64,000 bases of DNA, taken from Sphingomonas sp. Lineage in GTDB: Bacteria > Pseudomonadota > Alphaproteobacteria > Sphingomonadales > Sphingomonadaceae. Positions within the stretch are counted from its first letter, which is position 1; every line of letters begins with the position of its first letter. Positions 8,778 through 16,952 of the stretch are shown in pieces. Below the pieces are notes generated by a model. The model did no database searches. It had not been told where the DNA came from and saw only the letters and a program-made list of their open reading frames with translations. The stretch covers positions 1 through 64,000 of the forward strand of contig NZ_JAIEPC010000011.1 in the NCBI RefSeq assembly GCF_019749955.1, given 5' to 3'. The position numbers and the translations under genes are program-made.

Positions 8778-8924
8778 ATGAACACCTACCAGAACAACAA
8801 CCCAGCCCGCACGCTGACCGCCCTCGCTTTCACGCTGATCGCCGGTTCGGTCCTGATGTTCGGGGCACTCAGCCCCGCGCATGTGCAGGCCGCACAAGCC
8901 CCCACCACCGTTTCCGCCGCCTGA
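8778..8924 (+). CDS. 48-residue membrane or exported peptide leading the psp operon
   Basis: ATG at 8778 with GGGAG eight bases upstream; the product starts MNTYQNNNPARTLTALAF. A polar N-terminus with one Arg is followed by one hydrophobic segment (residues 12-32) and a short Ala/Thr-rich tail with an AHVQAAQA stretch that could be a signal peptidase site. It is the first gene after the sigma54 promoter, 40 bases from that site. I do not recognise a family. It could be a small stress membrane protein or a leader peptide. Confidence 0.7.
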   Translation: MNTYQNNNPARTLTALAFTLIAGSVLMFGALSPAHVQAAQAPTTVSAA

Positions 8925-8944
8925 CCCCCAAAGGGCGGCAGAAC

Positions 8945-8975
8945 GCCGGGGCAGCACGCCCCTAGCTGCCCCGGC
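8945..8975 (+). promoter_or_regulatory. Strong hairpin between the leader peptide gene and pspA
   Basis: An 11-bp perfect stem (8945-8955 with 8965-8975, GCCGGGGCAGC) closes a 9-base loop. No T-run follows directly, so it is a poor terminator. It may stabilise or process the mRNA and set different levels of the leader peptide and PspA. Confidence 0.6.
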
Positions 8976-9007
8976 CCCAGATTTTCAGTTTAACCAGGAG
9001 TATTGAG

Positions 9008-9676
9008 ATGGGCATCTTCTCACGAACCCGCGACATCATCGCCGCCAATGTTACCGATCTGCTCGACAAGGCCGAGGACCCCGCGAAGATGATCCGCATG
9101 ATCATCCTCGAGATGGAGGAAACTTTGGTCGAAGTCCGCGCCTCTGCCGCGCGCACGATCGCCGACCAGAAGGAAATGCGCCGTCACATCACCAAGCTCG
9201 ACTCGCTCCACGAAAGCTGGACCGAAAAGGCCGAGTTGGCGCTGTCGAAGGATCGTGAGGATCTCGCCAAGGCGGCTTTGGTCGAACGCCAGAAAGCTTC
9301 GGACATGTCCGAACAGCTGAAGGCCGAGATTGCGGTGCTCGACGATGCGCTGCGCGCTTCGGAAGAAGATATCACCAAGCTGCAGAACAAGCTGCGCGAA
9401 GCGCGCACGCGGCAGAACTCGATCTTCACTCGGCTCGAAACCGCCAACAATCGCGTCAAGATGCGCGAAGTCTATGCCGGCTCCAAGATGCAGGATGCCT
9501 TTTCGCGCTTCGACGTGATGGAGCGCCGCGCTGATCTCGCCGAGGGCCGCGCCGATGCGATGGGTCTGGGTGGCGTGCCCAAGACGCTTGAGGAGGAAAT
9601 TGCCGAGCTGAAGGCCAGCGAGAAGGTCGACGCCGATCTCGCCGCGCTGAAGGCCCGCATCGGCAAGGACAGCTGA
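9008..9676 (+). CDS. pspA: Phage shock protein A
   Basis: PspA/Vipp1/IM30 family: coiled-coil peripheral membrane protein that inhibits PspF and stabilises stressed membranes as ESCRT-III-like assemblies. It starts with the amphipathic helix MGIFSRTRDIIAANVTDLLDKAEDP, and is otherwise helical throughout 222 residues, with the DAFSRFDVMERRAD segment typical of the family. The Shine-Dalgarno is AGGAG at 8996-9000. It is the first conserved gene of the operon under the sigma54 promoter. Confidence 0.96.
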   Translation: MGIFSRTRDIIAANVTDLLDKAEDPAKMIRMIILEMEETLVEVRASAARTIADQKEMRRHITKLDSLHESWTEKAELALSKDREDLAKAALVERQKASDMSEQLKAEIAVLDDALRASEEDITKLQNKLREARTRQNSIFTRLETANNRVKMREVYAGSKMQDAFSRFDVMERRADLAEGRADAMGLGGVPKTLEEEIAELKASEKVDADLAALKARIGKDS

Positions 9677-9677
9677 G

Positions 9678-9950
9678 ATGGCTGGCGAATTTCTTGTCCC
9701 GATCGTCGTCGTCGGCATGCTCTTCATCGGGCTGCCCTGGATCGTCCTGCACTATGTCACCAAGTGGCGGCAGGCGCCCAAGATCACCGACGAAGACGAA
9801 AAGCTGCTCGACGAACTTTATCTGCTCGCCCGGCGTCTCGACGACCGGCTGGGCACGATCGAACGGATCGTCGCTGCCGACCACCCCGACTGGCGCCCGA
9901 GCACACCGCTTTCGGAAATGCCGGCCTATGACGTCACACGGAGGAACTGA
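9678..9950 (+). CDS. pspB: Phage shock protein B-like membrane protein
   Basis: One N-terminal transmembrane helix (about residues 5-26) ending in LHYVTKWR, then a cytoplasmic amphipathic coiled coil finishing RIVAADHPDWRP. The last motif matches the PspB ending around LDAEHPNW. With PspC, PspB relays membrane stress to PspA. The gene begins two bases after pspA stops. It is slightly longer (90 residues) than the E. coli protein because of a short tail. Confidence 0.88.
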   Translation: MAGEFLVPIVVVGMLFIGLPWIVLHYVTKWRQAPKITDEDEKLLDELYLLARRLDDRLGTIERIVAADHPDWRPSTPLSEMPAYDVTRRN

Positions 9951-9953
9951 GCC

Positions 9954-10328
9954 ATGAGCGCCAGCCGCACCAAATTCTATCTCGACAAGCAGAATGGCAA
10001 GGTCTTCGGCGTCTGCGCCGGGATCGCCGACTATACCGGCATCGATGTGCTGCTGGTCCGCATCGGCACCGTCATCCTCACCTTCGCCACCGGATGGGCG
10101 CTGCTCGTGTATCTCGTCATTGCCTGGGCCGCCAACAACAAGCCCTATGGTCTGTACGAGGACGCCGCCGACGCCAAATTCTGGCAGGGCGTGCGCACCA
10201 ATCCGAAGCGCTCGACTGCCGAAGTGCGCTCGAAGTTCCGCGATATCGATCGTCGCCTGGCCGACATCGAAATGGTCTACACCAGCCGCAACCAGCGCCT
10301 GGCCGACGAAATCGACCGGCTGCGCTAG
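9954..10328 (+). CDS. pspC: Phage shock protein C
   Basis: The PspC domain occupies residues 1-65: FYLDKQNGKVFGVCAGIADYTGID followed by a hydrophobic hairpin (LVRIGTVILTFATGWALLVYLVIAW). It then has a cytoplasmic tail that ends in a coiled coil, RLADEIDRLR. This end resembles the ends of the next three or four products. PspC senses envelope stress and, with PspB, draws PspA to the membrane. Confidence 0.93.
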   Translation: MSASRTKFYLDKQNGKVFGVCAGIADYTGIDVLLVRIGTVILTFATGWALLVYLVIAWAANNKPYGLYEDAADAKFWQGVRTNPKRSTAEVRSKFRDIDRRLADIEMVYTSRNQRLADEIDRLR

Positions 10329-10352
10329 GGCGCAGCCGAGAGGGAGGGTAAA

Positions 10353-10661
10353 ATGAGCAACGGACAATTCTTCGTCCTGGCGATCATCGGTATGTCGACG
10401 CTGGGCTGGATGTTCACGAGCTGGGTCCGCGCCAAGCACGGCTATCCGGTCGAGAATGAATGGGGCGGCAGCACCGCCAAGGGCTATGATGGCCTCGACG
10501 AGGACTATCCCAATGCCGTCCGCAAGATCCAGCTGCTGACGACCGAAAACGAGACGCTGATCGGCCGCATCAGCCGGCTGGAAGAGCGGATCGCCGTGCT
10601 CGAACGGATCGCCACCGATCCCGCCGAGCGCACCGCCCGCGAAATCGACGCTCTGCGCTGA
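10353..10661 (+). CDS. Psp-operon membrane coiled-coil protein 1
   Basis: 102 residues with an N-terminal transmembrane helix (FFVLAIIGMSTLGWMF), a polar linker rich in Gly/Tyr/Asp, and a C-terminal heptad stretch RISRLEERIAVLERIATD...EIDALR. The C-terminal motif recurs in the next two genes and resembles the ends of PspB and PspC. The start has GGGAGG at 10341-10346. The function is unknown; I infer a stress-linked membrane anchor or an oligomerisation partner. Confidence 0.85.
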   Translation: MSNGQFFVLAIIGMSTLGWMFTSWVRAKHGYPVENEWGGSTAKGYDGLDEDYPNAVRKIQLLTTENETLIGRISRLEERIAVLERIATDPAERTAREIDALR

Positions 10662-10686
10662 CCAGAACCAGAATAGGAAAATTGCG

Positions 10687-10953
10687 ATGATCAGCCCCAT
10701 TCTCATTCCGATCCTCGGCATTTGCTGCGGTCTGCTGGCGATTTTCGGCGGTGTGGTGGTTCGACCCTGGCTGCGCTTTCAGGAGCGCAAAATGGAGCTC
10801 GACGCCGATCTCTTCCGAAGCCGTGCAGCGATCGACGCGGCCCGCCACGAACGGCTTGAACAGCGGGTGGCCGTCCTCGAACGGATCATCACCGATCGTG
10901 GCATGGGCGTCGCCGAAGAAATCGAACGGCTGCGCGACAAGCCGCTCAACTAA
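10687..10953 (+). CDS. Psp-operon membrane coiled-coil protein 2
   Basis: 88 residues. A transmembrane helix (PILIPILGICCGLLAIFGGVVV) is followed by a charged helix and the shared motif QRVAVLERIITDRG...EEIERLR. It has the same architecture as the flanking genes and no recognised family name. It lies 25 bases after its neighbour in the operon, with AGGAAA upstream of the start. Confidence 0.85.
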   Translation: MISPILIPILGICCGLLAIFGGVVVRPWLRFQERKMELDADLFRSRAAIDAARHERLEQRVAVLERIITDRGMGVAEEIERLRDKPLN

Positions 10954-10993
10954 ACCCTGCGGGCCGAGCGTCCGCATTTAAGGAGCCTGTGAC

Positions 10994-11239
10994 ATGCAAT
11001 GGGCAGAAATGGTCGTGGCGATCGTGCTGATCGTCACCATCGGGAAGGTGTTGCGCTCACGCTATCGGCAAATGCCCGACCGCGTCGAGCCGACCGAAAC
11101 GCTGGAGGCCGCCCGCCTCCGCGACGAAGTACGGACCTTGAAAGAACGTATCGCCGTCCTCGAACGTCTCGCCACCGACGACAACAGCAACAGTGTCCGT
11201 CTCGACCGTGAGATCGAGCGGCTACGCGACCGGAGTTGA
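10994..11239 (+). CDS. Psp-operon membrane coiled-coil protein 3
   Basis: 81 residues with a short hydrophobic start (EMVVAIVLIVTIGKVL), a basic patch, then LKERIAVLERLATD...DREIERLRDRS. It is clearly related to the two preceding products in the last 30-40 residues. AAGGAG lies 8 bases before the ATG. It is likely a duplicate of the same ancestral gene that has lost part of the linker. Confidence 0.85.
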   Translation: MQWAEMVVAIVLIVTIGKVLRSRYRQMPDRVEPTETLEAARLRDEVRTLKERIAVLERLATDDNSNSVRLDREIERLRDRS

Positions 11240-11244
11240 TCGCC

Positions 11245-11487
11245 ATGACCGATCCAACGATGTACGTAACGCTTTCCGCCGCCGCGCTCGCCGGGCTCGG
11301 CATGGTCACCTTCGCGGGACTGGCCGGCTGGCGCGGCTGGCTCGCACTCAAGCAGCAGGAACTGGTGCAGATCGGCGATGCCGATCGTGCCCCTACCCTG
11401 CCCAATGCCAGCGCCCGGATCGAGATCGCGGACCTGAAGGAACGCATCCGCAAGCTCGAAGCAATCGCCGCCGGGGTGGACCTTTGA
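11245..11487 (+). CDS. Psp-operon membrane coiled-coil protein 4
   Basis: About 80 residues: a transmembrane helix (VTLSAAALAGLGMVTFAGLAGW), a linker, and IADLKERIRKLEAIAAG at the C-terminus, a shortened version of the motif in the genes before it. ATG at 11245 has GGAG at 11232-11235. A TTG at 11236 is an alternative that would overlap the previous stop. It is the last gene of the psp series before sufE. Confidence 0.8.
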   Translation: MTDPTMYVTLSAAALAGLGMVTFAGLAGWRGWLALKQQELVQIGDADRAPTLPNASARIEIADLKERIRKLEAIAAGVDL

Positions 11488-11512
11488 GGGCCACCCGGCT
11501 AGCGGGCCAGCC

Positions 11513-11923
11513 ATGGCCAAGCTTGACGATCTGTTTGACGAATACTCCTTTCTCGACCCCGACGACCGTTATCGGTTGCTGATCGATCTCGGTCGCGGGC
11601 TTGAGGAGATGCCCGACGCTCTCAAGACCGATGCGACATTGGTGCGCGGATGTTCGGCATCGGTGTGGGTCTATCCGATGCGGCGCGATGACGGGACGCT
11701 GCATTTCCTCGCCGACAGCAATGCCGCGATCACCAAGGGCATCATCGCGCTGGTATTGATGACGGTGCAGGACGATAGCCCGGATGCGATCACGGCGACC
11801 GATATCGAGGCAGCGCTCGCACCCTTCGATCTGAAGGCCCAGCTCAGCTCGAACCGGACGCAGGGTATTCCGAACATGATCGCGCTGATCCGCGAAACCG
11901 CCGCGCGTTACTCGACCGCCTGA
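11513..11923 (+). CDS. sufE: SufE family sulfur acceptor protein
   Basis: Accepts persulfide from a cysteine desulfurase and passes it to Fe-S assembly. The acceptor cysteine is in LVRGCSASVWV (about residue 49). The length of 136 and the IPNMIALIRETAARY end match the family. It follows the psp genes by 25 bases on the same strand and may share their transcript. Two cysteine desulfurase genes lie near 28-30 kb. Its 3' end overlaps the convergent ferredoxin gene by 16 bases. Confidence 0.94.
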   Translation: MAKLDDLFDEYSFLDPDDRYRLLIDLGRGLEEMPDALKTDATLVRGCSASVWVYPMRRDDGTLHFLADSNAAITKGIIALVLMTVQDDSPDAITATDIEAALAPFDLKAQLSSNRTQGIPNMIALIRETAARYSTA

Positions 11924-12234
11924 GGCCCGACGCCGAGGTCCGCCGTCACAGTTGCGAGATCAGCGCCCTTGGCCACAAGCCGCCAGCGCGACGGATGGGC
12001 AGCATTGACCACCGTCACGGCACCGCGCGGGCAGACGCCGAGGCATTTGACTTCGACCACGCCGATGCGCGCCTTGCGAAACCGCTTGACACCGAGATAG
12101 GCCTTCAGTGCCTTGGCCAGCCGCTGCTTGCCCTTTTTGCCGAAGCCGCCTTCAAGCCGCTTCGAACATTTCGCGCAAACCAGGATCGCCGTTTCCCAGT
12201 CGGCTTTGACCAATTTGGTCAATCGGGCTTCCAC
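11908..12234 (-). CDS. Thioredoxin-like [2Fe-2S] ferredoxin domain protein
   Basis: 108 residues with a cluster-binding pattern of the thioredoxin-fold ferredoxins: CAKC early (about residues 20-23) and KCLGVCPRGAV near residue 63. Such small proteins are often annotated as (2Fe-2S) ferredoxin domain or DUF1636-like; the partner is unknown. Its start overlaps the end of the J-domain gene by 16 bases, so the two are coupled. Its stop lies inside the convergent sufE gene. Confidence 0.83.
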   Translation of the reverse strand: MEARLTKLVKADWETAILVCAKCSKRLEGGFGKKGKQRLAKALKAYLGVKRFRKARIGVVEVKCLGVCPRGAVTVVNAAHPSRWRLVAKGADLATVTADLGVGPQAVE

Positions 12235-12767
12235 TGCCGATTTTCTTCGGCCACGCGCAGCACGTCATAGGCGGCCTGAATCGCCTGAAAGCGCGTTGCG
12301 GCGTCGGCATCGCCGGGGCGGACATCGGGGTGATTGGCCTTGGCGAGCCGCCGCCACGCCGCGCGTACCGCCTCAAAATCGCTGTCGGGCTCGAGTTCGA
12401 GCACATCGAGCGCACGCATCTCGTCGCGTGACCGGCTGCCGTCGCCGGGGCCTGCCCAGCCATAATGCTTGGCCTCGGCAAAGCCATCGGCAGCACGCGT
12501 TTCTTCGGCTTCGCGCGCGGCGGCTTCCTCGGCGCTCAACCCTTCGAAATAATTCCACCCCGAGTTATATTCGGCGGCGTGTGGCTCGCAAAAATACCAG
12601 CGTTCGGGGCTGTTGGGCGATTTGGGCGCCGGGCAGCGCCCGGGCTCCTTGCAGCCATGCCGGTCGCACAGCCGCACCTCGACGGCCTCGCGCGACGATC
12701 CATAGCCGCGCCAGCGGGGAAATCCCCAATCAACCGATCGTCCATTGCGTGCCATACCCGACGACAT
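12219..12767 (-). CDS. J-domain co-chaperone with N-terminal cysteine cluster
   Basis: The C-terminal 60 residues form a J domain (ALDVLELEPDSDFEAVRAAW, then AKANHPDV with the HPD tripeptide, and AYDVLR). It would stimulate DnaK ATPase. The N-terminal half has Cys/His residues (RLCDRHGCKEPGRC and YFCEPH) that could bind zinc. It has no Gly/Phe region or DnaJ zinc domain, so it is a type III J protein. It is related to sphingomonad and rhizobial J proteins of this size. Confidence 0.87.
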   Translation of the reverse strand: MSSGMARNGRSVDWGFPRWRGYGSSREAVEVRLCDRHGCKEPGRCPAPKSPNSPERWYFCEPHAAEYNSGWNYFEGLSAEEAAAREAEETRAADGFAEAKHYGWAGPGDGSRSRDEMRALDVLELEPDSDFEAVRAAWRRLAKANHPDVRPGDADAATRFQAIQAAYDVLRVAEENRQWKPD

Positions 12768-12798
12768 AGGCCCCGGAACGCCCAGCGCAACCCGTAGG

Positions 12799-14772
12799 CT
12801 AGCGCCCGAGGCTAAACTTTATCGACACCGGTCGCGCCCGACACCCGACGCCCCCTGACGGTCGATAGCTTTTGGTATAATGTGCGCCCTTGACTGTCGC
12901 GACGCCGGCTTTGGTGAAGACAAAGGGCGGATAGCTGACGATCGGCCGTGCCAGTGGGACCGAACCATCGGCACCGACATCGACTTCGCTAGTAGTCCAG
13001 CCTTCGAAGCCCCAGCGCTTGGCTTCCTCCGGGAATTCGCCACCAATCGACACCAACTTGGGCGCCGCGTCAGCCAGCGCACATTGTTCGCCATCGAGGC
13101 CGCTCTGTTCGAAGGCCAGCCGCGCTTCCTCGGTCTTGCCCTGCCGCGCATTAAGCGATGCGAGGCGGATCAGCGCGCCAATCTTGAACGCGTCGGTTGC
13201 CGGCAATTGCGGATCTTTCGCGACCGGTTCGACCAGCGCCTTCGCTTGGGTGATTTGCCCGCGCCCTAAACCATCAGCAAGCAATAGCCCGATGGCCGCC
13301 CTAGCGCGCGGATCGTCCTTATAAGGCGGTTTGGCCAGCAATGCCTTGAGGCCTGCCCAGTAAACGACCGCACGACGCCGCTCGGTGCCCGAGGTATCGA
13401 GCACACGAAGCTCCAGGCTCAACCGCGCCAGCGGTGGCGCCCGATCATCAAGCAATGCCAAGGCGCGCGTTGCATAGAGGTTGGCATCCTCGCGCGGCGC
13501 CATCGGGTTGGCGGCGAGCGATTTGAGCACGGCGATGAGCGGTGCGCCCCTAGCCTCACCCTTTTGTTCGAGTTGACCAAGTCGGGCCAGATCACGGCGC
13601 CACGCCATCGCCGCTACCACTTTGTCCGGCGCCGGGCTTCCCTGCTCGTCGAGCCATCGAACCAGCGCTGTTTCGACAAGCCCCCTAAGCGATGGGCGCG
13701 GAAAGGCTGTCGAACACCTCAGCTCGACGCGGGCCTTGTTACGGAAGAAGGCCGGGAGCGATTTCAGCATGTTGCGGTTGAACGACCAGTCGCGCGCCGC
13801 CCGTGCAAACGCCAAACCGGCGGCGCCGCCCCCAACCGCATAAATCGGACGACTTGACGAGATCGTGCCATCTTCGTTGATGTTAAACTCGACGACTGCC
13901 ACATCGTCGGGATTCAACCCATCTTCAGCGCCACAAAAAGGCACCGGCATCTCTAACCCGCGCGCGAATTCCGTCGTGGATTGCCCGGCGCCGCTATAGG
14001 CAAGGAATTCACGCGCATCCTCGTCTTGGCCCGCGAGCAACATCGCGATGGCGGTGTCGGAGCGCGCAACCGCGTCATCAAGCCGGATCTTGCTGGTCGA
14101 CAAACCGCCAAACGCCTTGACCGCAGCGCGTCCCGTTTTCGCCGCGTCGCGAAAGCGCCCCTGATTCAGAAGCAACTCGGTTTCAGTCACGAGGATATTG
14201 CCCTGGTCGCTGGGCGTCAGCGTCATCGTCGCGGCGAGTGCCTTCAGCTTGGCAAGCGACACTTCGGCCGCCGCAGGGTCGAGAAAAGTTTGTACCGTCG
14301 TCAATGACGTGAGCGCGGTCAGACGATCACCGTTGTCGGTGGCGCTTTCTCCGGCCTTGGTCAGGGCATCAGCGGCGGTCGCATAATCCAGCGCGCGATA
14401 GGCGATCAGCCCTCGCTCACGCTCGCCGAGGAAGCGGTCATCCGCAAGCGTCGCATCACTGGCGGGCAAGGCCGCTAGGCCAAGCCTAAGGACCTCGGCC
14501 GCCGCGTCATCTTGACCGAGACGACTAAGGACATAGCCCTTTCGAACGCGAATGATGGCAACGGCCCGCGCTGTCATGCGCGGACGGCGCTCGAGCGCTT
14601 CCCAAGCCGCCAAAGCTTCCGCCCATTCGCCTTTGGTCGTGAGTTCAGTCGCCGCCTCGAACGTCTGTTGGGTGGTCATCGCCGTTTTGGCGACAACCGG
14701 CGGTGGAACAACTTGCGCCATCGCCATTGATCCGCCCGTCGCCAGCGCGACGCCCGCCCACACTGTTCGCAT
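12799..14772 (-). CDS. Periplasmic TPR-repeat protein with TonB-like C-terminus
   Basis: 657 residues starting with a signal peptide (MRTVWAGVALATGGSMAMAQ, cleavage after AMA-Q or nearby). The middle is helical and TPR-like (AALAAWEALERRPRM, LLLNQGRFRDAAKTGRAAV). Two segments resemble TonB C-terminal-type domains: one near residue 300 (VVEFNINEDGTISSSRPIYAVGG) and one at the end (DVGADGSVPLARPIVSYPPFVF). The function is unknown. It is likely envelope-associated and monocistronic, downstream of rnpB on the same strand. Confidence 0.72.
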   Translation of the reverse strand: MRTVWAGVALATGGSMAMAQVVPPPVVAKTAMTTQQTFEAATELTTKGEWAEALAAWEALERRPRMTARAVAIIRVRKGYVLSRLGQDDAAAEVLRLGLAALPASDATLADDRFLGERERGLIAYRALDYATAADALTKAGESATDNGDRLTALTSLTTVQTFLDPAAAEVSLAKLKALAATMTLTPSDQGNILVTETELLLNQGRFRDAAKTGRAAVKAFGGLSTSKIRLDDAVARSDTAIAMLLAGQDEDAREFLAYSGAGQSTTEFARGLEMPVPFCGAEDGLNPDDVAVVEFNINEDGTISSSRPIYAVGGGAAGLAFARAARDWSFNRNMLKSLPAFFRNKARVELRCSTAFPRPSLRGLVETALVRWLDEQGSPAPDKVVAAMAWRRDLARLGQLEQKGEARGAPLIAVLKSLAANPMAPREDANLYATRALALLDDRAPPLARLSLELRVLDTSGTERRRAVVYWAGLKALLAKPPYKDDPRARAAIGLLLADGLGRGQITQAKALVEPVAKDPQLPATDAFKIGALIRLASLNARQGKTEEARLAFEQSGLDGEQCALADAAPKLVSIGGEFPEEAKRWGFEGWTTSEVDVGADGSVPLARPIVSYPPFVFTKAGVATVKGAHYTKSYRPSGGVGCRARPVSIKFSLGR

Positions 14773-14830
14773 CTCGCGATTCTCCTGCGTTGATTGGTGT
14801 TTTATGGTTCATTTACAGGAAATAAACAGC

Positions 14831-15224
<394 letters not shown>

Positions 15225-15227
15225 GCC

Positions 15228-15938
15228 TTAGTCGTCCCCTTGAGGCTTTGGCAACAGCAGCGCGAGCAGGATCATCCGGCACTCGGCATCGATTTCGCCA
15301 TCGATCAGCTCGGGGCGGAAGCGCCGCTGGAACGCCATGATCGCGGCCATCGGCTCAGTGACATCGTAACCGAAGCGTTCAAGCGCGAGCAGAAAGCCGG
15401 CTTCGCTCCACATCGGGTCCATCAAATTCTTGGTCGGGCGCGGCAGCGCGAGCCGCAGCCGGGCAAGCGAATGCCAGGGGAACAACTCGCCCGGATCGCG
15501 CTTGCGCGCGGGGGCGACATCCGAATGGCCGACGATATTGCCGCGCGTGATCGTGTAGCGCTCCTTGATCGACGCGACCAATGCGATCACCGACGCAATC
15601 TGTTCGTCGGGAAAAGGCCGATAGCCGAATTCATGGCCCGGGTTGACGATCTCGATGCCGATCGAGACGTCGTTGACGAGGTCCCAGTCGCGCCAATGCG
15701 ATTTGCCCGCGTGCCATGCGCGCTTGTCCTCATCGACCAGCCGCAGCGTCACGCCGTCCTCGGCGACGACATAATGCGCCGACACCCTGGCCTCTGGGTC
15801 GCGCAGCCGGGCGATCGCCGATGGCGCGTCCTGCATGCCGGTATAATGCAGCACGATCATCGATATCGGTTGGAAACGATCGTCGAAATTGGGCGATGGC
15901 GCCGCGATGATGTCGAGCCCGGGGATGAGGATGGTCAT
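15228..15938 (-). CDS. AmpD-type N-acetylmuramoyl-L-alanine amidase
   Basis: Amidase_2 fold with zinc ligands in ISMIVLHYTG (His near residue 31), SAHYVV and GHSDVAPARKRDPG. It cleaves the muramyl-peptide amide bond in cell-wall turnover. A C-terminal segment (GYDVTEPMAAIMAFQRRFRP) is a peptidoglycan-binding domain of type 1. No signal peptide is visible, so a cytosolic AmpD-like recycling role is likely. It ends a few bases before the start of rnpB. Confidence 0.92.
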   Translation of the reverse strand: MTILIPGLDIIAAPSPNFDDRFQPISMIVLHYTGMQDAPSAIARLRDPEARVSAHYVVAEDGVTLRLVDEDKRAWHAGKSHWRDWDLVNDVSIGIEIVNPGHEFGYRPFPDEQIASVIALVASIKERYTITRGNIVGHSDVAPARKRDPGELFPWHSLARLRLALPRPTKNLMDPMWSEAGFLLALERFGYDVTEPMAAIMAFQRRFRPELIDGEIDAECRMILLALLLPKPQGDD

Positions 15939-16091
15939 GCCACCGCGCCGGCCTTTGCCGCCCAGATTGTTACGATCGCCCCCGCTTGCATCGCCATCGC
16001 TTCTCCGACAGGCAATAGTGCCAATGCTGGGGTGCCCAAATTAAGGACGCGGGTAAAGGCCGAAATATTTCACGCGGCGCGCGGGATGGCA

Positions 16092-16952
16092 TTAGCCCGC
16101 AGCGCGGGCGCGCTTTGAGGCGGTCGGGGCAGGTTCGTAAAACCCCTTGGCGCGCATCGATGGAACGAAGAGGTCGCTCTGGCCGATGACGGTCTCGCCC
16201 GCGCCAAGCACCAGCAGCCCGTCCGGCCGGATCGCGCGCAAGAGCTGCTCGAACACCTGCTGTCGGACCATTGGCGACAAATAGAGCAGGATATTGCGGC
16301 ACAGGATCAGATCGAATGGGCCAGGCGGCGGCGATTCGCCGACCAGATTATGCCGCCGATAGGTTACCCGCCGTACGAGGTCGGGCTTGGCGACCCATTC
16401 GGCCCCCACCGCATCGAACCAGGTAATCATGCGCCGCACGGGCAGGCCGCGCTGGATTTCGAATTGCGAATAACGCCCGGCGCGGGCACGCAGTATCGCG
16501 GCCTCCGAAACATCGGTTGCCAGAATTTCGGGCTCAAGGCCCCCGTGATTCAGCGTGCGCTCGGCGAACAGCATCGCCAGCGACAGGGGCTCCTGCCCCA
16601 CCGAGCACGCTGCCGACCAGATGCGCGGACGCCGCCCGGGAGCCGCCGCGCCAATCGCATCAACGGCGACGCCCACCGCTTCAAGCACACCGGCATCGCG
16701 AAAGAAGGACGTTTCCTGATTGAGCAACGCATCAATCACGGCATCGCTGATCGATCCAGTTTGGTCCTTCAGCAATTCCGCCACCAAATCATCAAGTGTT
16801 TCCAGACCTCGCGCGCGCAACACCGGCTTGAGCGCGGTTTCGATCCGCCAGGTCCGGTTGGCGGCGATGCGCTGGCCGGTGCGCGCTTCGAGCAGTCCGG
16901 CGAGCACCGCCATCGCGGCGGTCTGTTTGGGTTGCAGGCGATCGGCGCCGAT
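16092..16952 (-). CDS. cheR: Chemotaxis protein methyltransferase CheR
   Basis: SAM-dependent methyltransferase for glutamates of chemoreceptors. An N-terminal helical domain (residues 10-75) precedes the Rossmann part with IWSAACSVGQEPLSLAML (SAM loop), ATDVSE and LILCRNILLYLS. 287 residues is usual. The open frame's ATG at 16955 overlaps the cheB stop (ATGA); the coordinate difference of one codon is not decisive. It is the last gene of the che operon, with about 150 bases before the amidase start. Confidence 0.94.
   Translation of the reverse strand: MGADRLQPKQTAAMAVLAGLLEARTGQRIAANRTWRIETALKPVLRARGLETLDDLVAELLKDQTGSISDAVIDALLNQETSFFRDAGVLEAVGVAVDAIGAAAPGRRPRIWSAACSVGQEPLSLAMLFAERTLNHGGLEPEILATDVSEAAILRARAGRYSQFEIQRGLPVRRMITWFDAVGAEWVAKPDLVRRVTYRRHNLVGESPPPGPFDLILCRNILLYLSPMVRQQVFEQLLRAIRPDGLLVLGAGETVIGQSDLFVPSMRAKGFYEPAPTASKRARAAG

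Noticed and set aside
9456..10721. 421-codon minus-strand open frame across the psp genes
   Set aside because: It lies opposite seven good small genes with their own starts and ribosome sites; its product has no recognisable feature.
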